DNA from: Streptomyces pseudovenezuelae
GTDB taxonomy: Bacteria; Actinomycetota; Actinomycetes; Streptomycetales; Streptomycetaceae
Direction: 5' to 3'
Assembly: GCF_001513955.1 (NCBI RefSeq)
Contig: NZ_KQ948150.1
Coordinates: 558,001 to 622,000 of the forward strand
Length of the DNA: 64,000 nt
Both the position numbers and the translations under genes were made by a program. Of the stretch, positions 33,015 through 41,314 are shown in pieces. The stretch's first letter is position 1; each line of letters starts with the position of its first letter. The notes beneath the pieces are model-generated. The model searched no databases. It was not told where the DNA came from and saw only the letters and a list, made by a program, of their open reading frames with translations.

Positions 33015-33758
33015 ATGACAGAGCAGCCCGCGGACAGGGCGCGATACAGGCTCCTCGTGGTCGAGGACGAACCCAGCATCCGCACCCTGTTGGAGTCCAC
33101 CCTCCGGCTCACCGGATACGAGGTGAGCGCCGCGGAGAACGGCCAGTCCGCCCTCGTCGAGATCCAGCGACGGGAGCCGCACCTGGTGCTGCTCGACGTG
33201 ATGCTCCCCGACCTGGACGGCTTCGAGGTCACACAACGATTGCGGGCGGCCGGGAACAACGTACCCGTGCTGTTCCTCACCGCCCGCATCGACGTCGACG
33301 ACCGCATCAAGGGGCTGAGCTCCGGCGGCGACGACTACGTCACGAAGCCGTTCCACATCGACGAAGTGCTGCTCCGTATCGAGGCCATCCTGCGCCGCAC
33401 AGCGGTCCAAGGCGCGGAGCTGTTCCTTCCGGAGACTGTGCTGCGTTACGCCGACCTTGAGCTCGACGAGGGCGCTCACGAGGTGCACCGCGCCGGGCGC
33501 TACGTTCCCTTGTCGCCGACCGAGTTCAAGCTGCTCGCCTACCTGCTCGCCAACCCCGGCAGGGTCCTGACCAGGGCCCAGATCCTCGATCACGTGTGGA
33601 GCTACGACTTCGCGGGAGATGCCCGGATCGTCGAGACGTACGTGAGGTACGTGCGCAAGAAGGTCGACTGCCTCGGGCCGCCGCTCATTCACACGGTGCG
33701 CGGCGTCGGATACTGCCTGCGGCTGCCGCGCGAGCCGGGAGGGACGGCGGAACAGTGA
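33015..33758 (+). CDS. OmpR-family response regulator
   Basis: This is a 247-residue response regulator: receiver domain with phospho-acceptor Asp in LVLLDVMLPDLDGFEV, conserved Lys in DDYVTKPFH, and a C-terminal winged helix (LSPTEFKLLAYLLANPGRVL ... HTVRGVGYCLR). ATG 33015 gives the normal length; the open frame upstream is inside the GT39 gene end. Its stop overlaps the kinase GTG (33755-33758), so both are co-translated. The pair resembles mycobacterial TrcR/TrcS and PhoP-like systems; it probably controls the adjacent envelope glycosyltransferases (inference). Confidence 0.92.
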   Translation: MTEQPADRARYRLLVVEDEPSIRTLLESTLRLTGYEVSAAENGQSALVEIQRREPHLVLLDVMLPDLDGFEVTQRLRAAGNNVPVLFLTARIDVDDRIKGLSSGGDDYVTKPFHIDEVLLRIEAILRRTAVQGAELFLPETVLRYADLELDEGAHEVHRAGRYVPLSPTEFKLLAYLLANPGRVLTRAQILDHVWSYDFAGDARIVETYVRYVRKKVDCLGPPLIHTVRGVGYCLRLPREPGGTAEQ

Positions 33759-35260
33759 AGCGGCTGCTGCCCCGAATTCCCGGGTCCCTGCGACGGCGCC
33801 TGATCCTGGGGGCGGCGCTGCTGGCGACGGTCGCCGTTGTCGTCTCCCAGCTCATCGGCTTCATGGTGCTGCGCTCGTGGCTGTTGGACCGGGTCGACCA
33901 GCAACTGGCGGACTTCCACCCACCCGGACCGGCCTACTTCGAGGCTCTCAAGCAGAACAACCGCGGGGACCGGCCCGACGTCCTCCCCTCGGACTTCCGG
34001 GTCTACTTCTACGACTTCTCCGGTCGGCGAATGACCGTGTCGCTCGGTGGCGACGGCAGGCCAGGTCCACGGATCGGGGATTCCCTGACGCAGCTCGGCC
34101 TGCACGCCGGCCGCCCAGGGACGGTGGCATCCGTCAGCGGCGACGGCCGGTGGAGAGTGCTGCTGAGTTCCGGTCCGGAGGACATGCACGCCGTCGTGGC
34201 TCTGCCGCTGGACAGCGTCGACGCCACCACGTCCAAGATTCTCTGGCTGAACGCGGTGTTGCTGGTCGTCACCGTCGCCGCCCTGCTTGCGCTGGGCCGC
34301 TGGGTGGTGCGGCTCGGTCTGCTCCCGCTGACACGTATGGAACACACCGCCGAGCGCATCGGAGCGGGGCAACTGGATCTGAGACTCCCCGACATCGATG
34401 CGCGCACCGAGATCGGTCGGCTCGGCCGGGTGCTGAACTCCATGCTGGAGCGGCTGCAGTTGGCCCTGCGTGAACGGGAGGCGTCGGAGGCGCGCATGCG
34501 ACGCTTCGTCGCCGACGCCGGCCACGAGCTGCGCACCCCGCTCACCGCCATCCAGGGCTACGCACAGCTCACACTGCGCCAGGAGCGTCTGTCGGCCGAT
34601 GAGCAGATCGAGGCCCACCAGCTGATCGCACAGAACGCGGAGCGGATGGGCCTCCTCGTCGACGACCTCCAACTTCTCGCCCAGTTGGACAGGGAGCCGT
34701 CGTACGACAAGAACCCGGTGGACCTGCTCTCCCTGGCGGCGGACGCCGTGCGGACCGCCGCCCTGCACGGGGCGAGCCATCCGGTCGACCTGGGCCCCCT
34801 GTCGGACCCGGCGGGCAACGGCGAACTGGATGTGGTCGAGGCCGTCGGCGACCCCCATCGACTGAGACAGATCGTCGACAACCTGCTGTCCAACGCCCGT
34901 GTCCACACCCCGGCCGGCACCGCGGTCCATGTCAGGGTGGGCGAGACCAGGGTGGGCGTGGGCACCTGCGGGTCCGACCGCCCGGGGGGTGTCGGCGCGT
35001 CACCGCCCCTGCCGGACGGTATGCGCGTAAGCGTGGTGGAAGTGGCGGACGAAGGGCCCGGGCTCACGGCCCAGGTCGCCAAGCACGTGTTCGAACGTTT
35101 CTACCGTGCTGACCCTTCCCGCTCCCGTACCCACGGTGGTAGCGGCCTGGGCCTCTCCATTGCCGCCGCGGTCGCCGAAGGCCACGGTGGCCGCCTCGAA
35201 CTCGACACCGCGCCCGGTAAGGGATGTACCTTCCGACTCGTGCTCCCCGCGCGGATGTAG
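33755..35260 (+). CDS. HAMP-domain sensor histidine kinase
   Basis: This is a 501-residue kinase starting at GTG 33755 inside the regulator stop. It has a first membrane span (LILGAALLATVAVVVSQLIG), an extracellular domain of about 140 residues, a second span (LWLNAVLLVVTVAALLALGR), a HAMP segment, HisKA with DAGHELRTPLTAIQGY, and HATPase_c with N box RQIVDNLLSNARVHTP and the G box SGLGLSIAAAVAEGHGG. A variable Gly/Pro-rich insert occurs between N box and G1 box. It is the cognate sensor of the preceding OmpR-type regulator. Confidence 0.92.
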   Translation: MKRLLPRIPGSLRRRLILGAALLATVAVVVSQLIGFMVLRSWLLDRVDQQLADFHPPGPAYFEALKQNNRGDRPDVLPSDFRVYFYDFSGRRMTVSLGGDGRPGPRIGDSLTQLGLHAGRPGTVASVSGDGRWRVLLSSGPEDMHAVVALPLDSVDATTSKILWLNAVLLVVTVAALLALGRWVVRLGLLPLTRMEHTAERIGAGQLDLRLPDIDARTEIGRLGRVLNSMLERLQLALREREASEARMRRFVADAGHELRTPLTAIQGYAQLTLRQERLSADEQIEAHQLIAQNAERMGLLVDDLQLLAQLDREPSYDKNPVDLLSLAADAVRTAALHGASHPVDLGPLSDPAGNGELDVVEAVGDPHRLRQIVDNLLSNARVHTPAGTAVHVRVGETRVGVGTCGSDRPGGVGASPPLPDGMRVSVVEVADEGPGLTAQVAKHVFERFYRADPSRSRTHGGSGLGLSIAAAVAEGHGGRLELDTAPGKGCTFRLVLPARM

Positions 35261-35358
35261 GACGGGAGATCCAGCGGCGCTTCCGGCTGATCACCGGGTC
35301 CTTGCCCACCGGGCCACACCGGCCGCTCAGCCACGCCCCTGGAGATCCTGGGTCCTGC

Positions 35359-37032
35359 TCAGTCCGACGGCCGACGCCCCGTGGTGCGTCCAACTGCTGC
35401 CGCTGTGGCGGCCGTCCGCCCGATGAGCAGGGCAGCGGTGGTCACCGACGCGTCCTCGGCCTGCTGCCTGTGGGCTCGTCGGCGCCCCACGAGGCTGCCC
35501 GCCCATCCCAGCAGAAAGGCGGCCGGGACGGAGACCAGAACCGGGGTGCCATGGTCGAACCAGGCGAAGTCGGCGTTCGGCAGGAAGGCCTGCGAGCCGC
35601 CTGAGGCGGAGGGTGAGGACAGTGCCAGGCCGACACTCAGGACGGTTCCGCCGTACACGGCCCACAGCAGGCCCGTTCGGTTGAAGCGATCCCAGTAGAA
35701 CGTGTAGAGCAGAACCGGAGCCACGGTGGATGCGGCAACTGCCGTGGCGAGCTGAGCCAGGAAGGCGGCGGAGCGTCCCTGCGCCAGTACGGCGAGCAGG
35801 ATGCCGAGGACGCCGAAGAGCAGGACGGCTATGCGTGCCACCATCAGTTCACGCGTGGGGTCGGACTGCCGGCGCTGAACGAGATGGTGGTACGTGTCCC
35901 GGGCCAGGACGGCGGCCGCCGCGAGCGTGGTGGCGCCCACGACGGCGAGCACGCTGAGAAAGATCGCGCAGGCGAGCGCGGTGAAAAGCAGACGGCTCGT
36001 GCCACTTCCCAGCCCGTCATCCAGACTGCCGGCGACGAGCATCAGCGAGTCGTCCGCATTGGACTGTCCGGAGAGAATGGCGCCGGCACCGACTCGGGCC
36101 GATGCCCCCATGCCCAGAATGACCACGGTGACGCACACGAGCGCGACGACACCGGTCGCGTACCGGACGGAGCGGCGCGCCGTGGCGGTGTCCTTTGCCG
36201 CTGAGACACGGCTGAGGACGTGAGGCATGCAGACACCGCCGAGGACCGTCATGACCTGTCCCGCGGCGAAGTCCAGGCGTGGTGTCGGTCCGACGTTGAA
36301 GAGGCCACCGGTACTGAGATACCGGCCGGGACGGGTGCTGTGCGCGTCAGCGGCGGTGAGCAGGGTGGCGACATCTCCGTGGAAGAGGCGGAGCACGGCC
36401 AGGGAAGCGAAGATCATGGCCACGAGCGTGACGGCAGCGGCGATCACCTGTATGACGGTGAGCCCCTTGGCACCGCTGAGCATGCCGCAGGTGACCACCA
36501 GGCCTCCGATGAGCACCGTGCACATCTGCTGCACCCCGATGCCGGAGAACCCGAGGAGCGCGGCGGTGACGTTCCCGGCGGCCATGAGCTGAGCCACGAG
36601 GTACGGAGCGGTGATCGCGAGGGTGGCCACCGCGGCGGCCACCCGAGGCGCGGTGCCCGGTGCCCGGAGCGAGAAGAGGTCGCCGAGTGTGAGGGAGCCG
36701 CTGAGCTGCAGGGGGCGTGCCAGCAGAAGGAGAACACCCATCGACAGGAGCACGCTGGTCGCGGCGGTGATGCCGTCGAAGCCGACGGTTGCCACCACAC
36801 CGGTCACGCTGAGCAGCAGAGACGTGGAGACATAACATCCCGCCAACGCCAAGCCGTTCTTCCATGCCGAACCCTGCCGGTCCCCGATGTAGAACTCCGG
36901 CGGGGAGTCTCCGCGCAGGCCGGCGAAGACCGAGCCGAAGAGGGCGAGGACCATGAAGAGCATGAAGGAGCTGAGAACCAGGGCGTAGGGATCATCGGCC
37001 GCCGCCGCGAGGAAGGTGCTGCTGTGATTCAT
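35359..37032 (-). CDS. Sodium:solute symporter (acetate permease ActP-like)
   Basis: This is a 557-residue SSS-family transporter with about 13 membrane spans. The segment EFYIGDRQGSAWKNGLALAG near the N-terminus is the typical (Y/F)-x-(G/A)-x-R first-span region, and a conserved core follows (YLVAQLMAAGNVTAALLGFS, VMTVLGGVCMPHVLSRVSAA). ActP-like members import acetate and other short monocarboxylates. ATG 37032 overlaps the stop of a DUF485-like gene, the usual partner of ActP. Lying divergently from a regulon hydrolase, it may take up a carboxylate substrate or product of the aromatic pathway (inference). Confidence 0.9.
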   Translation of the reverse strand: MNHSSTFLAAAADDPYALVLSSFMLFMVLALFGSVFAGLRGDSPPEFYIGDRQGSAWKNGLALAGCYVSTSLLLSVTGVVATVGFDGITAATSVLLSMGVLLLLARPLQLSGSLTLGDLFSLRAPGTAPRVAAAVATLAITAPYLVAQLMAAGNVTAALLGFSGIGVQQMCTVLIGGLVVTCGMLSGAKGLTVIQVIAAAVTLVAMIFASLAVLRLFHGDVATLLTAADAHSTRPGRYLSTGGLFNVGPTPRLDFAAGQVMTVLGGVCMPHVLSRVSAAKDTATARRSVRYATGVVALVCVTVVILGMGASARVGAGAILSGQSNADDSLMLVAGSLDDGLGSGTSRLLFTALACAIFLSVLAVVGATTLAAAAVLARDTYHHLVQRRQSDPTRELMVARIAVLLFGVLGILLAVLAQGRSAAFLAQLATAVAASTVAPVLLYTFYWDRFNRTGLLWAVYGGTVLSVGLALSSPSASGGSQAFLPNADFAWFDHGTPVLVSVPAAFLLGWAGSLVGRRRAHRQQAEDASVTTAALLIGRTAATAAAVGRTTGRRPSD

Positions 37033-37391
37033 CTGAACCCTCCGATCTGCTGGACGGGCATGGCGGTTGCGTTCGCCTCGGCGCGTTCGTGCTGCAGAGG
37101 GTCCAGCAGGCGTGCACTGCGACGGTCGAAGCGGTGGGCCGTTGCCAGCAGAGCCACGGCCTGGAGCAGATACAGCGACAGGCCTACGGTCATGTCGGTG
37201 CTGAACAGTCGCGTGGCGAGGAGATCGCCAGGGAGCGCGATCAGGGTGACCGCGGTGCCGAAGCACAGGGCGTTGGGTACGAGGAACGCCAGGTCCAGGT
37301 GCACTGCCCGGTCACGCGCCTGAGACAGCGGGGACTGGGCGGGGTGATCAGGGAACCTGTGGTGCTTTGGTGGCTGAGCTGAGAGTCGCAT
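37029..37391 (-). CDS. DUF485-like small membrane protein, partner of the symporter
   Basis: This is a 120-residue protein with two hydrophobic spans (LAFLVPNALCFGTAVTLIAL and LYLLQAVALLATAH). The FSTDMTVGL segment between them resembles the DUF485 family that precedes ActP-type permeases (YjcH in enteric bacteria). The stop overlaps the symporter start as ATGA. ATG 37391 with GAAGG at 5 bases is chosen; GTG 37403 is also in frame. It probably assists insertion or activity of the permease. Confidence 0.75.
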   Translation of the reverse strand: MRLSAQPPKHHRFPDHPAQSPLSQARDRAVHLDLAFLVPNALCFGTAVTLIALPGDLLATRLFSTDMTVGLSLYLLQAVALLATAHRFDRRSARLLDPLQHERAEANATAMPVQQIGGFR

Positions 37392-37612
37392 CGCTGCCTT
37401 CACGTGCTGGTCGGTTGTGGGTCGGTCGGTGGCCGCTCTGGGAATCGACCCCGTGCCGCGGGGCAGCGCTTCCATGACGGGCGGCAGCGCCTGGCGGCCG
37501 GGCGTGGGGGAGGGCTGTCGTCGTCGAGCAGTGGGAGCGGCGGCAAACGCGGCGGTGAGCCGTCGGCGAGGTGTCGACGCAGGCGCTGACGATACCGGAA
37601 GCGGTCGCCAAT

Positions 37613-37650
37613 GTCCTCGCATGCGAAACTTGAGTTCTGCTAAGCGGGAC
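37613..37650 (+). promoter_or_regulatory. Tandem operator F (37.7 kb hydrolase, possibly also the divergent symporter)
   Basis: GTCCTCGCATGCGAAAC (37613-37629) and GTTCTGCTAAGCGGGAC (37634-37650) match the shared palindrome with 21-base spacing, 61-98 bases before the hydrolase ATG. The divergent DUF485-symporter operon starts about 220 bases away on the other side, so the site could influence both. Confidence 0.65.
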
Positions 37651-37710
37651 AATAGTGTCGGTGGTGTGGAGGGTGGACGTATCAGCGCTGTTTGGGAAGT
37701 AGGTTTCCGC

Positions 37711-38760
37711 ATGCCCTACCGGTGGAGGGTCGCCCCCGAGGACCTGTTCGTCGAGCGGTACGGGCAGATGGTGAACAACGGTCTGCCCATCGCGGACGTC
37801 GACACCGTCCGATCCTCGGTCACTGACATGTGGCTCGACGAGCCGGGCGGCTGGGTGTACGAGTGGTCGCGACTGGCCGGCGTCTATGCGGAGCGCGGTC
37901 AGCATCACCTTGCGGCGCTGGCCTACGGATGGGCGAAGTTTCCCACGCTGGCCGACGACGCCAAGCGCACGGCGCTGGAGCGGCAGCTCAAGCATTACCT
38001 GCTTGCCGCTCCCGGGTTCAAGGTCGGGTTTGAGCGCCGGGCGGTCCAGGTGCCCTGCGACGAGGGAGTCACCGCTGTACCCGTGCACTTCCTCACCCCG
38101 CCGGGCTGGTCGGGCGATGCCCCCGTCCTGCTCGCCAGCGGTGGAGTGGACACCTGGAAGATGGATCTCCACGGGCTCTTCGAGACGGTCGCCCTGCGAA
38201 CCGGCATGGGCGTGCTGGCCTTCGACATTCCTGGCACCGGCGAATGTGCCGGCCCCATGGACTCGGAGGACGGCGCTGACCTCGTGCGCGCCCTGGCCAT
38301 CGAGGCGCGGGCGCTGGGCAACGGGCGCGTCCTGCATCTGGGCATATCGATGGGCGGTCACTTCTCGGCCTGCTCCGGCCTGGCGGGGGATGTCGACGCG
38401 GCGATCGTCATCGGCGGTCCCATCGAAGCGGCCTTCGCCCAGGATCGGACCTTCGCGTATGGCATGGAGGGCGTTGTCGGCAACGCGTTGGGGTTCGACC
38501 ATCAACCCGATGATGCGCAACTGGCCAGGATCTGGCCGCCGTTCGATCTGCGCCCGCTGCTCAACCTCGACACGAACGTCCCGATGCTGGTCGTCAACGG
38601 AGCCGGTGACGTCCATGTTCCGCAGCACGACACCCTGGTCTTCGTCGGCCGCCGGGACACGGAAGTCCACTTGCTCCCGGACACCGGACACTGCGCGGCT
38701 TCCAAGATGCCCCAGGTACTTGAGTTGATGTTCGAGTGGATCCACCGCCACCAGTTGTGA
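37711..38760 (+). CDS. Alpha/beta hydrolase of the FrsA / 2,6-dihydroxypseudooxynicotine hydrolase type
   Basis: This is a 349-residue hydrolase from ATG 37711. A helical N-terminal cap (AYGWAKFPTLADDAKRTALE) precedes the hydrolase core: nucleophile in GISMGGHFS, acid in NGAGDVHVP, and His in LPDTGHCAASK. This group includes C-C bond hydrolases that split 1,3-diketone-like bonds in aromatic degradation, and also FrsA-like esterases. The start is uncertain: GTG 37666 and ATG 37621 are in frame, but the latter would place operator F inside the gene. It leads an operon with a second small hydrolase and is headed by operator F. Confidence 0.8.
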   Translation: MPYRWRVAPEDLFVERYGQMVNNGLPIADVDTVRSSVTDMWLDEPGGWVYEWSRLAGVYAERGQHHLAALAYGWAKFPTLADDAKRTALERQLKHYLLAAPGFKVGFERRAVQVPCDEGVTAVPVHFLTPPGWSGDAPVLLASGGVDTWKMDLHGLFETVALRTGMGVLAFDIPGTGECAGPMDSEDGADLVRALAIEARALGNGRVLHLGISMGGHFSACSGLAGDVDAAIVIGGPIEAAFAQDRTFAYGMEGVVGNALGFDHQPDDAQLARIWPPFDLRPLLNLDTNVPMLVVNGAGDVHVPQHDTLVFVGRRDTEVHLLPDTGHCAASKMPQVLELMFEWIHRHQL

Positions 38761-38843
38761 GCGGTTGCCCGCAGGGCAAGTCACCTTGCCGGTTGAGCCG
38801 CGACAGATGACCTCGTTGGCCCCGAGACGGAACGAGTTGCACA

Positions 38844-39515
38844 ATGACAAAGGTGGTACTGATCCACGGAGCATGGCACGGAGCTTGGTGCTGGGACGGC
38901 GTCGTCGCCGAGTTGCGGCAGCGCGGCGTCGAGGCGACAGCCGTCGAACTGCCATTGACGGGCTTTGCCGCGGATCTTGCCGCAGCCCGCGCAGCGATCC
39001 AGGCCGCGGGAAGTGACGCGATCGTCGTCGGGCACTCCTATGGTGGGCGGGTGATCACCCAGGCTGCGACCGGCCTTCCCGTGGCCCGGCTCGTCTATGT
39101 CGCTGCGTATCTCGACGATCCGTGCGAAGCGGACGTGCCGACCACCAGCAGTCTCCTCGCCGCGTCACTCCTCTTCGACGGACTGGAGATGAGGGTGGAT
39201 CCGCAGGCAGCGGCTGCCGTGTTCTACGGCGACACCGACGCTCAGACGGCCACCGCGTGGGTCGCGCGCCTTCGTCCCATGCCGCTGGAGCATCCCAGCG
39301 TGTCGGACGCCGAAGCCGCGTGGCGCTCGATTCCGAGCACCTACCTCGTGTGCACGAACGACCAGGCTCTGCCGCCGGTGTCGCAGCGCGAGATGGCAGC
39401 GCACGCATCCGAGGTCGTCCAGTGGCCCACGGACCACTCGCCGTTCCTGACACGCCCGGCTGAACTCGCGGAACTGATTGTCCGAGGCACGCCTGACGGT
39501 CGCGGACGCAGCTGA
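38844..39515 (+). CDS. Alpha/beta hydrolase (salicylate-esterase/EstC-like)
   Basis: This is a 223-residue single-domain hydrolase. The N-terminus VVLIHGAWHGAWCW carries the oxyanion HGAWHGAW motif of the hydroxynitrile-lyase/esterase EstC-like group; the nucleophile is in VVGHSYGG, and the histidine in WPTDHSPF. The gene begins 83 bases after the larger hydrolase and probably shares its transcript, which ends at a hairpin near 39.8 kb. It may hydrolyse an aryl or methyl ester in the pathway. Confidence 0.85.
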   Translation: MTKVVLIHGAWHGAWCWDGVVAELRQRGVEATAVELPLTGFAADLAAARAAIQAAGSDAIVVGHSYGGRVITQAATGLPVARLVYVAAYLDDPCEADVPTTSSLLAASLLFDGLEMRVDPQAAAAVFYGDTDAQTATAWVARLRPMPLEHPSVSDAEAAWRSIPSTYLVCTNDQALPPVSQREMAAHASEVVQWPTDHSPFLTRPAELAELIVRGTPDGRGRS

Positions 39516-39793
39516 AAGTAGCGTGGCGGCGGACCGCTGTTACCCGGTCGAGCGCCGACGGCGACCTCGACCGGGTTGGCACCGGCCAGGCGGGCGACGC
39601 ACCCACCCTCACCAGGGCCATGGCCCGCACATGAGTGCCTGTGTCGATCGGGCGGCCGAGGATGACCCCGCACGTGGCATCCCCCAGCTATCGCGCTGGC
39701 CCTCTAGGTGCCTGTTTCGGCGTCACCACCAGCCTGACGCGCGGGTTCCGTGCGCACAGTGTTGGACACACTCGCCGAGAAAGTGACCGTGCT

Positions 39794-39813
39794 GCGGGAC
39801 ACTCCTGTCCCGC
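39794..39813 (+). terminator. Short hairpin after the hydrolase pair
   Basis: GCGGGACA-CTCC-TGTCCCGC is a perfect 8-base stem with a 4-base loop, 280 bases after the hydrolase stop and 49 bases before operator G. It may be a terminator; its half sites resemble the reversed GGGAC repeat at IclR 2, so an operator role is an alternative. The rest of 39516-39861 holds no recognisable gene. Confidence 0.5.
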
Positions 39814-39861
39814 GCCACGGTGACCCGACTCTTGACTTGCCCCTCCCTCTCGACTTCACTT

Positions 39862-39899
39862 GTCCTATCAGGCGACATTGCGGTCCGACTTTTCAGGAC
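39862..39899 (+). promoter_or_regulatory. Tandem operator G (luciferase-like operon)
   Basis: GTCCTATCAGGCGACAT (39862-39878) and GTCCGACTTTTCAGGAC (39883-39899) are spaced 21 bases apart and fit the shared pattern: strong left half in the distal copy and strong right half in the proximal one, as at operator E. They precede a small reading frame and the luciferase-like gene. Confidence 0.65.
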
Positions 39900-39914
39900 C
39901 CGATGTAGAGCTTG

Positions 39915-40193
39915 GTGAGGAGGTCATGCCTCGACGAGCCCTACGTGTTCACCGAACGCACGGCCAAGGGCCTGATCGAACTCCGGCGGGAGGCGCTGCT
40001 CGCCCTGACACCGGACGAAGAACCCGCTCTCGAACGCCTCGCGGCCGACAGGGCCATGCGCCGCGCCCTCACGGAATTGCTAGGCCGAAGCAACGGTCCC
40101 TTTCTTGCCGACCCTGTTCTCAGTCCTCTCGTGTCGGGCTTTCACGCACCACAACCAATGATCGATTTCTCGGAGGCGGCAGCATGCACATAG
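39915..40193 (+). CDS. Small hypothetical reading frame ahead of the luciferase-like gene
   Basis: A GTG-started frame of about 92 residues overlaps the next gene by 10 bases. The first 50 codons show good G/C third-position bias and protein-like sequence (TAKGLIELRREALLALTPDE), but the last 35 do not. A GAGGAGG at 39917-39923 lies inside it, so the true start is unclear (GTG 39948 is possible), or the frame is a remnant. I do not recognise a family. The alternative frame running into the luciferase-like gene is Arg/Pro-rich and unlikely to be real. Confidence 0.35.
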   Translation: MRRSCLDEPYVFTERTAKGLIELRREALLALTPDEEPALERLAADRAMRRALTELLGRSNGPFLADPVLSPLVSGFHAPQPMIDFSEAAACT

Positions 40194-41314
40194 GAATAGC
40201 CACAGGTCTTCAGCACTACGGTCCGGACGGCGAGGAGGCCGACTACCCGGACGGCCAGTTCGTACGCGAGGAGGTCGAACGGTGGGTGCTCGCGGAGGAG
40301 TTGGGTCTGGACTCGGTCTGGCTCACTGAACACCACTTCACCCGCCACTCCCTCGCGCCGGACCCTCTGATGTTCCTGTCCTACCTCTCCGGGCGAACGC
40401 GGCGGATCCGGTTGGGTACGCAGGTGCTCGTCCTGCCCTGGCACGACCCGGTCCGTCTGGCCGAACAGATCATCACCCTCGACGAGGTGTCCAACGGCCG
40501 GGCGATCATCGGACTCGGGCGCGGCATGGCGCCGCGCGAGTACAGGGGCCTGCGCATTGACCCGGATGCGGCGCGACAGCGCTACGACGAGATGCTGCAG
40601 CTCCTCGTGGACGGACTGGAGACGGGCGTGATGGAGGGCGGCGAGTTCTACCAACAGCCGCGGGTGGAGCTGCGGCCGCGACCGGGCCGTTCCTTCAAGG
40701 GGCGGTTGTTCGCGGCCCTCGGCTCGCCCGAAAGCCAGCGCCAGGCCGGCCGGCTGGGGCTGGGGCAGCTGACGACCACCACACTTCCGTTCAAGGTGCC
40801 CGAGGGCGGGCTGCCGATCGACAGCTACCTGAACGCATGGCGGGAAGCACACGGCCCCGACACCAAGCCTCCGGCACCGTTCGCTTCGAGCATCATCGTG
40901 GTGGACGAGAGCGCGGACCGTGCCCAGGAGATCGCCCGCCTGTACGGGGGCAACGCGCAGCGCGTCGGCATCTGGCACTACCAGATGCGGGGCCGTCCGG
41001 CCTACGGGCCCATCCCGGCGATCGAGACCGACGAGGATGTGGAGCGCATGGTGGACGGCTTCGTCTCGCAGATCATCGCGGGCACCCCGGACCAGGTGCT
41101 GAAACGCCTGGAGGAGACGCGCGACCAGATCCATCCGCAGGGTATGTTCCCGCAGCTGTTCTTCGGCGGGATGCCTCACGAGGAGGCGGTGCGCAACATG
41201 CGGTGCTTCGCCGAGCACTGTATGCCGGAGATCAAGAGCTGGCCGGCGTCCAGCAGCATCGACGGGGACGCCACGGAACTGTCGGTGGGCGCCAGTGGCG
41301 CCGGGCCGCGATGA
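40184..41314 (+). CDS. Luciferase-like flavin-dependent monooxygenase (LLM class)
   Basis: This is a 376-residue bacterial-luciferase-fold protein. The N-terminus GIATGLQHYG, then WVLAEELGLDSVWLTEHHFT, then GRTRRIRLGTQVLVLPWHDP and VSNGRAIIGLGRGMAPREY are diagnostic of FMNH2-dependent group C monooxygenases. ATG 40184 has GGAGG at about 10 bases. Its stop overlaps the esterase 2 start, and a flavin reductase follows, so oxygenase, esterase and reductase form one operon under operator G. Such enzymes perform Baeyer-Villiger oxidation, hydroxylation or C-C/C-S cleavage; with an esterase next to it, Baeyer-Villiger oxidation of a ketone to an ester is attractive (inference). Confidence 0.9.
   Translation: MHIGIATGLQHYGPDGEEADYPDGQFVREEVERWVLAEELGLDSVWLTEHHFTRHSLAPDPLMFLSYLSGRTRRIRLGTQVLVLPWHDPVRLAEQIITLDEVSNGRAIIGLGRGMAPREYRGLRIDPDAARQRYDEMLQLLVDGLETGVMEGGEFYQQPRVELRPRPGRSFKGRLFAALGSPESQRQAGRLGLGQLTTTTLPFKVPEGGLPIDSYLNAWREAHGPDTKPPAPFASSIIVVDESADRAQEIARLYGGNAQRVGIWHYQMRGRPAYGPIPAIETDEDVERMVDGFVSQIIAGTPDQVLKRLEETRDQIHPQGMFPQLFFGGMPHEEAVRNMRCFAEHCMPEIKSWPASSSIDGDATELSVGASGAGPR

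Noticed and set aside
39860..40183. Luciferase-like gene with a 108-residue N-terminal extension
   Set aside because: The added part is Arg/Pro-rich shadow sequence and includes operator G; ATG 40184 matches the family start and has GGAGG.
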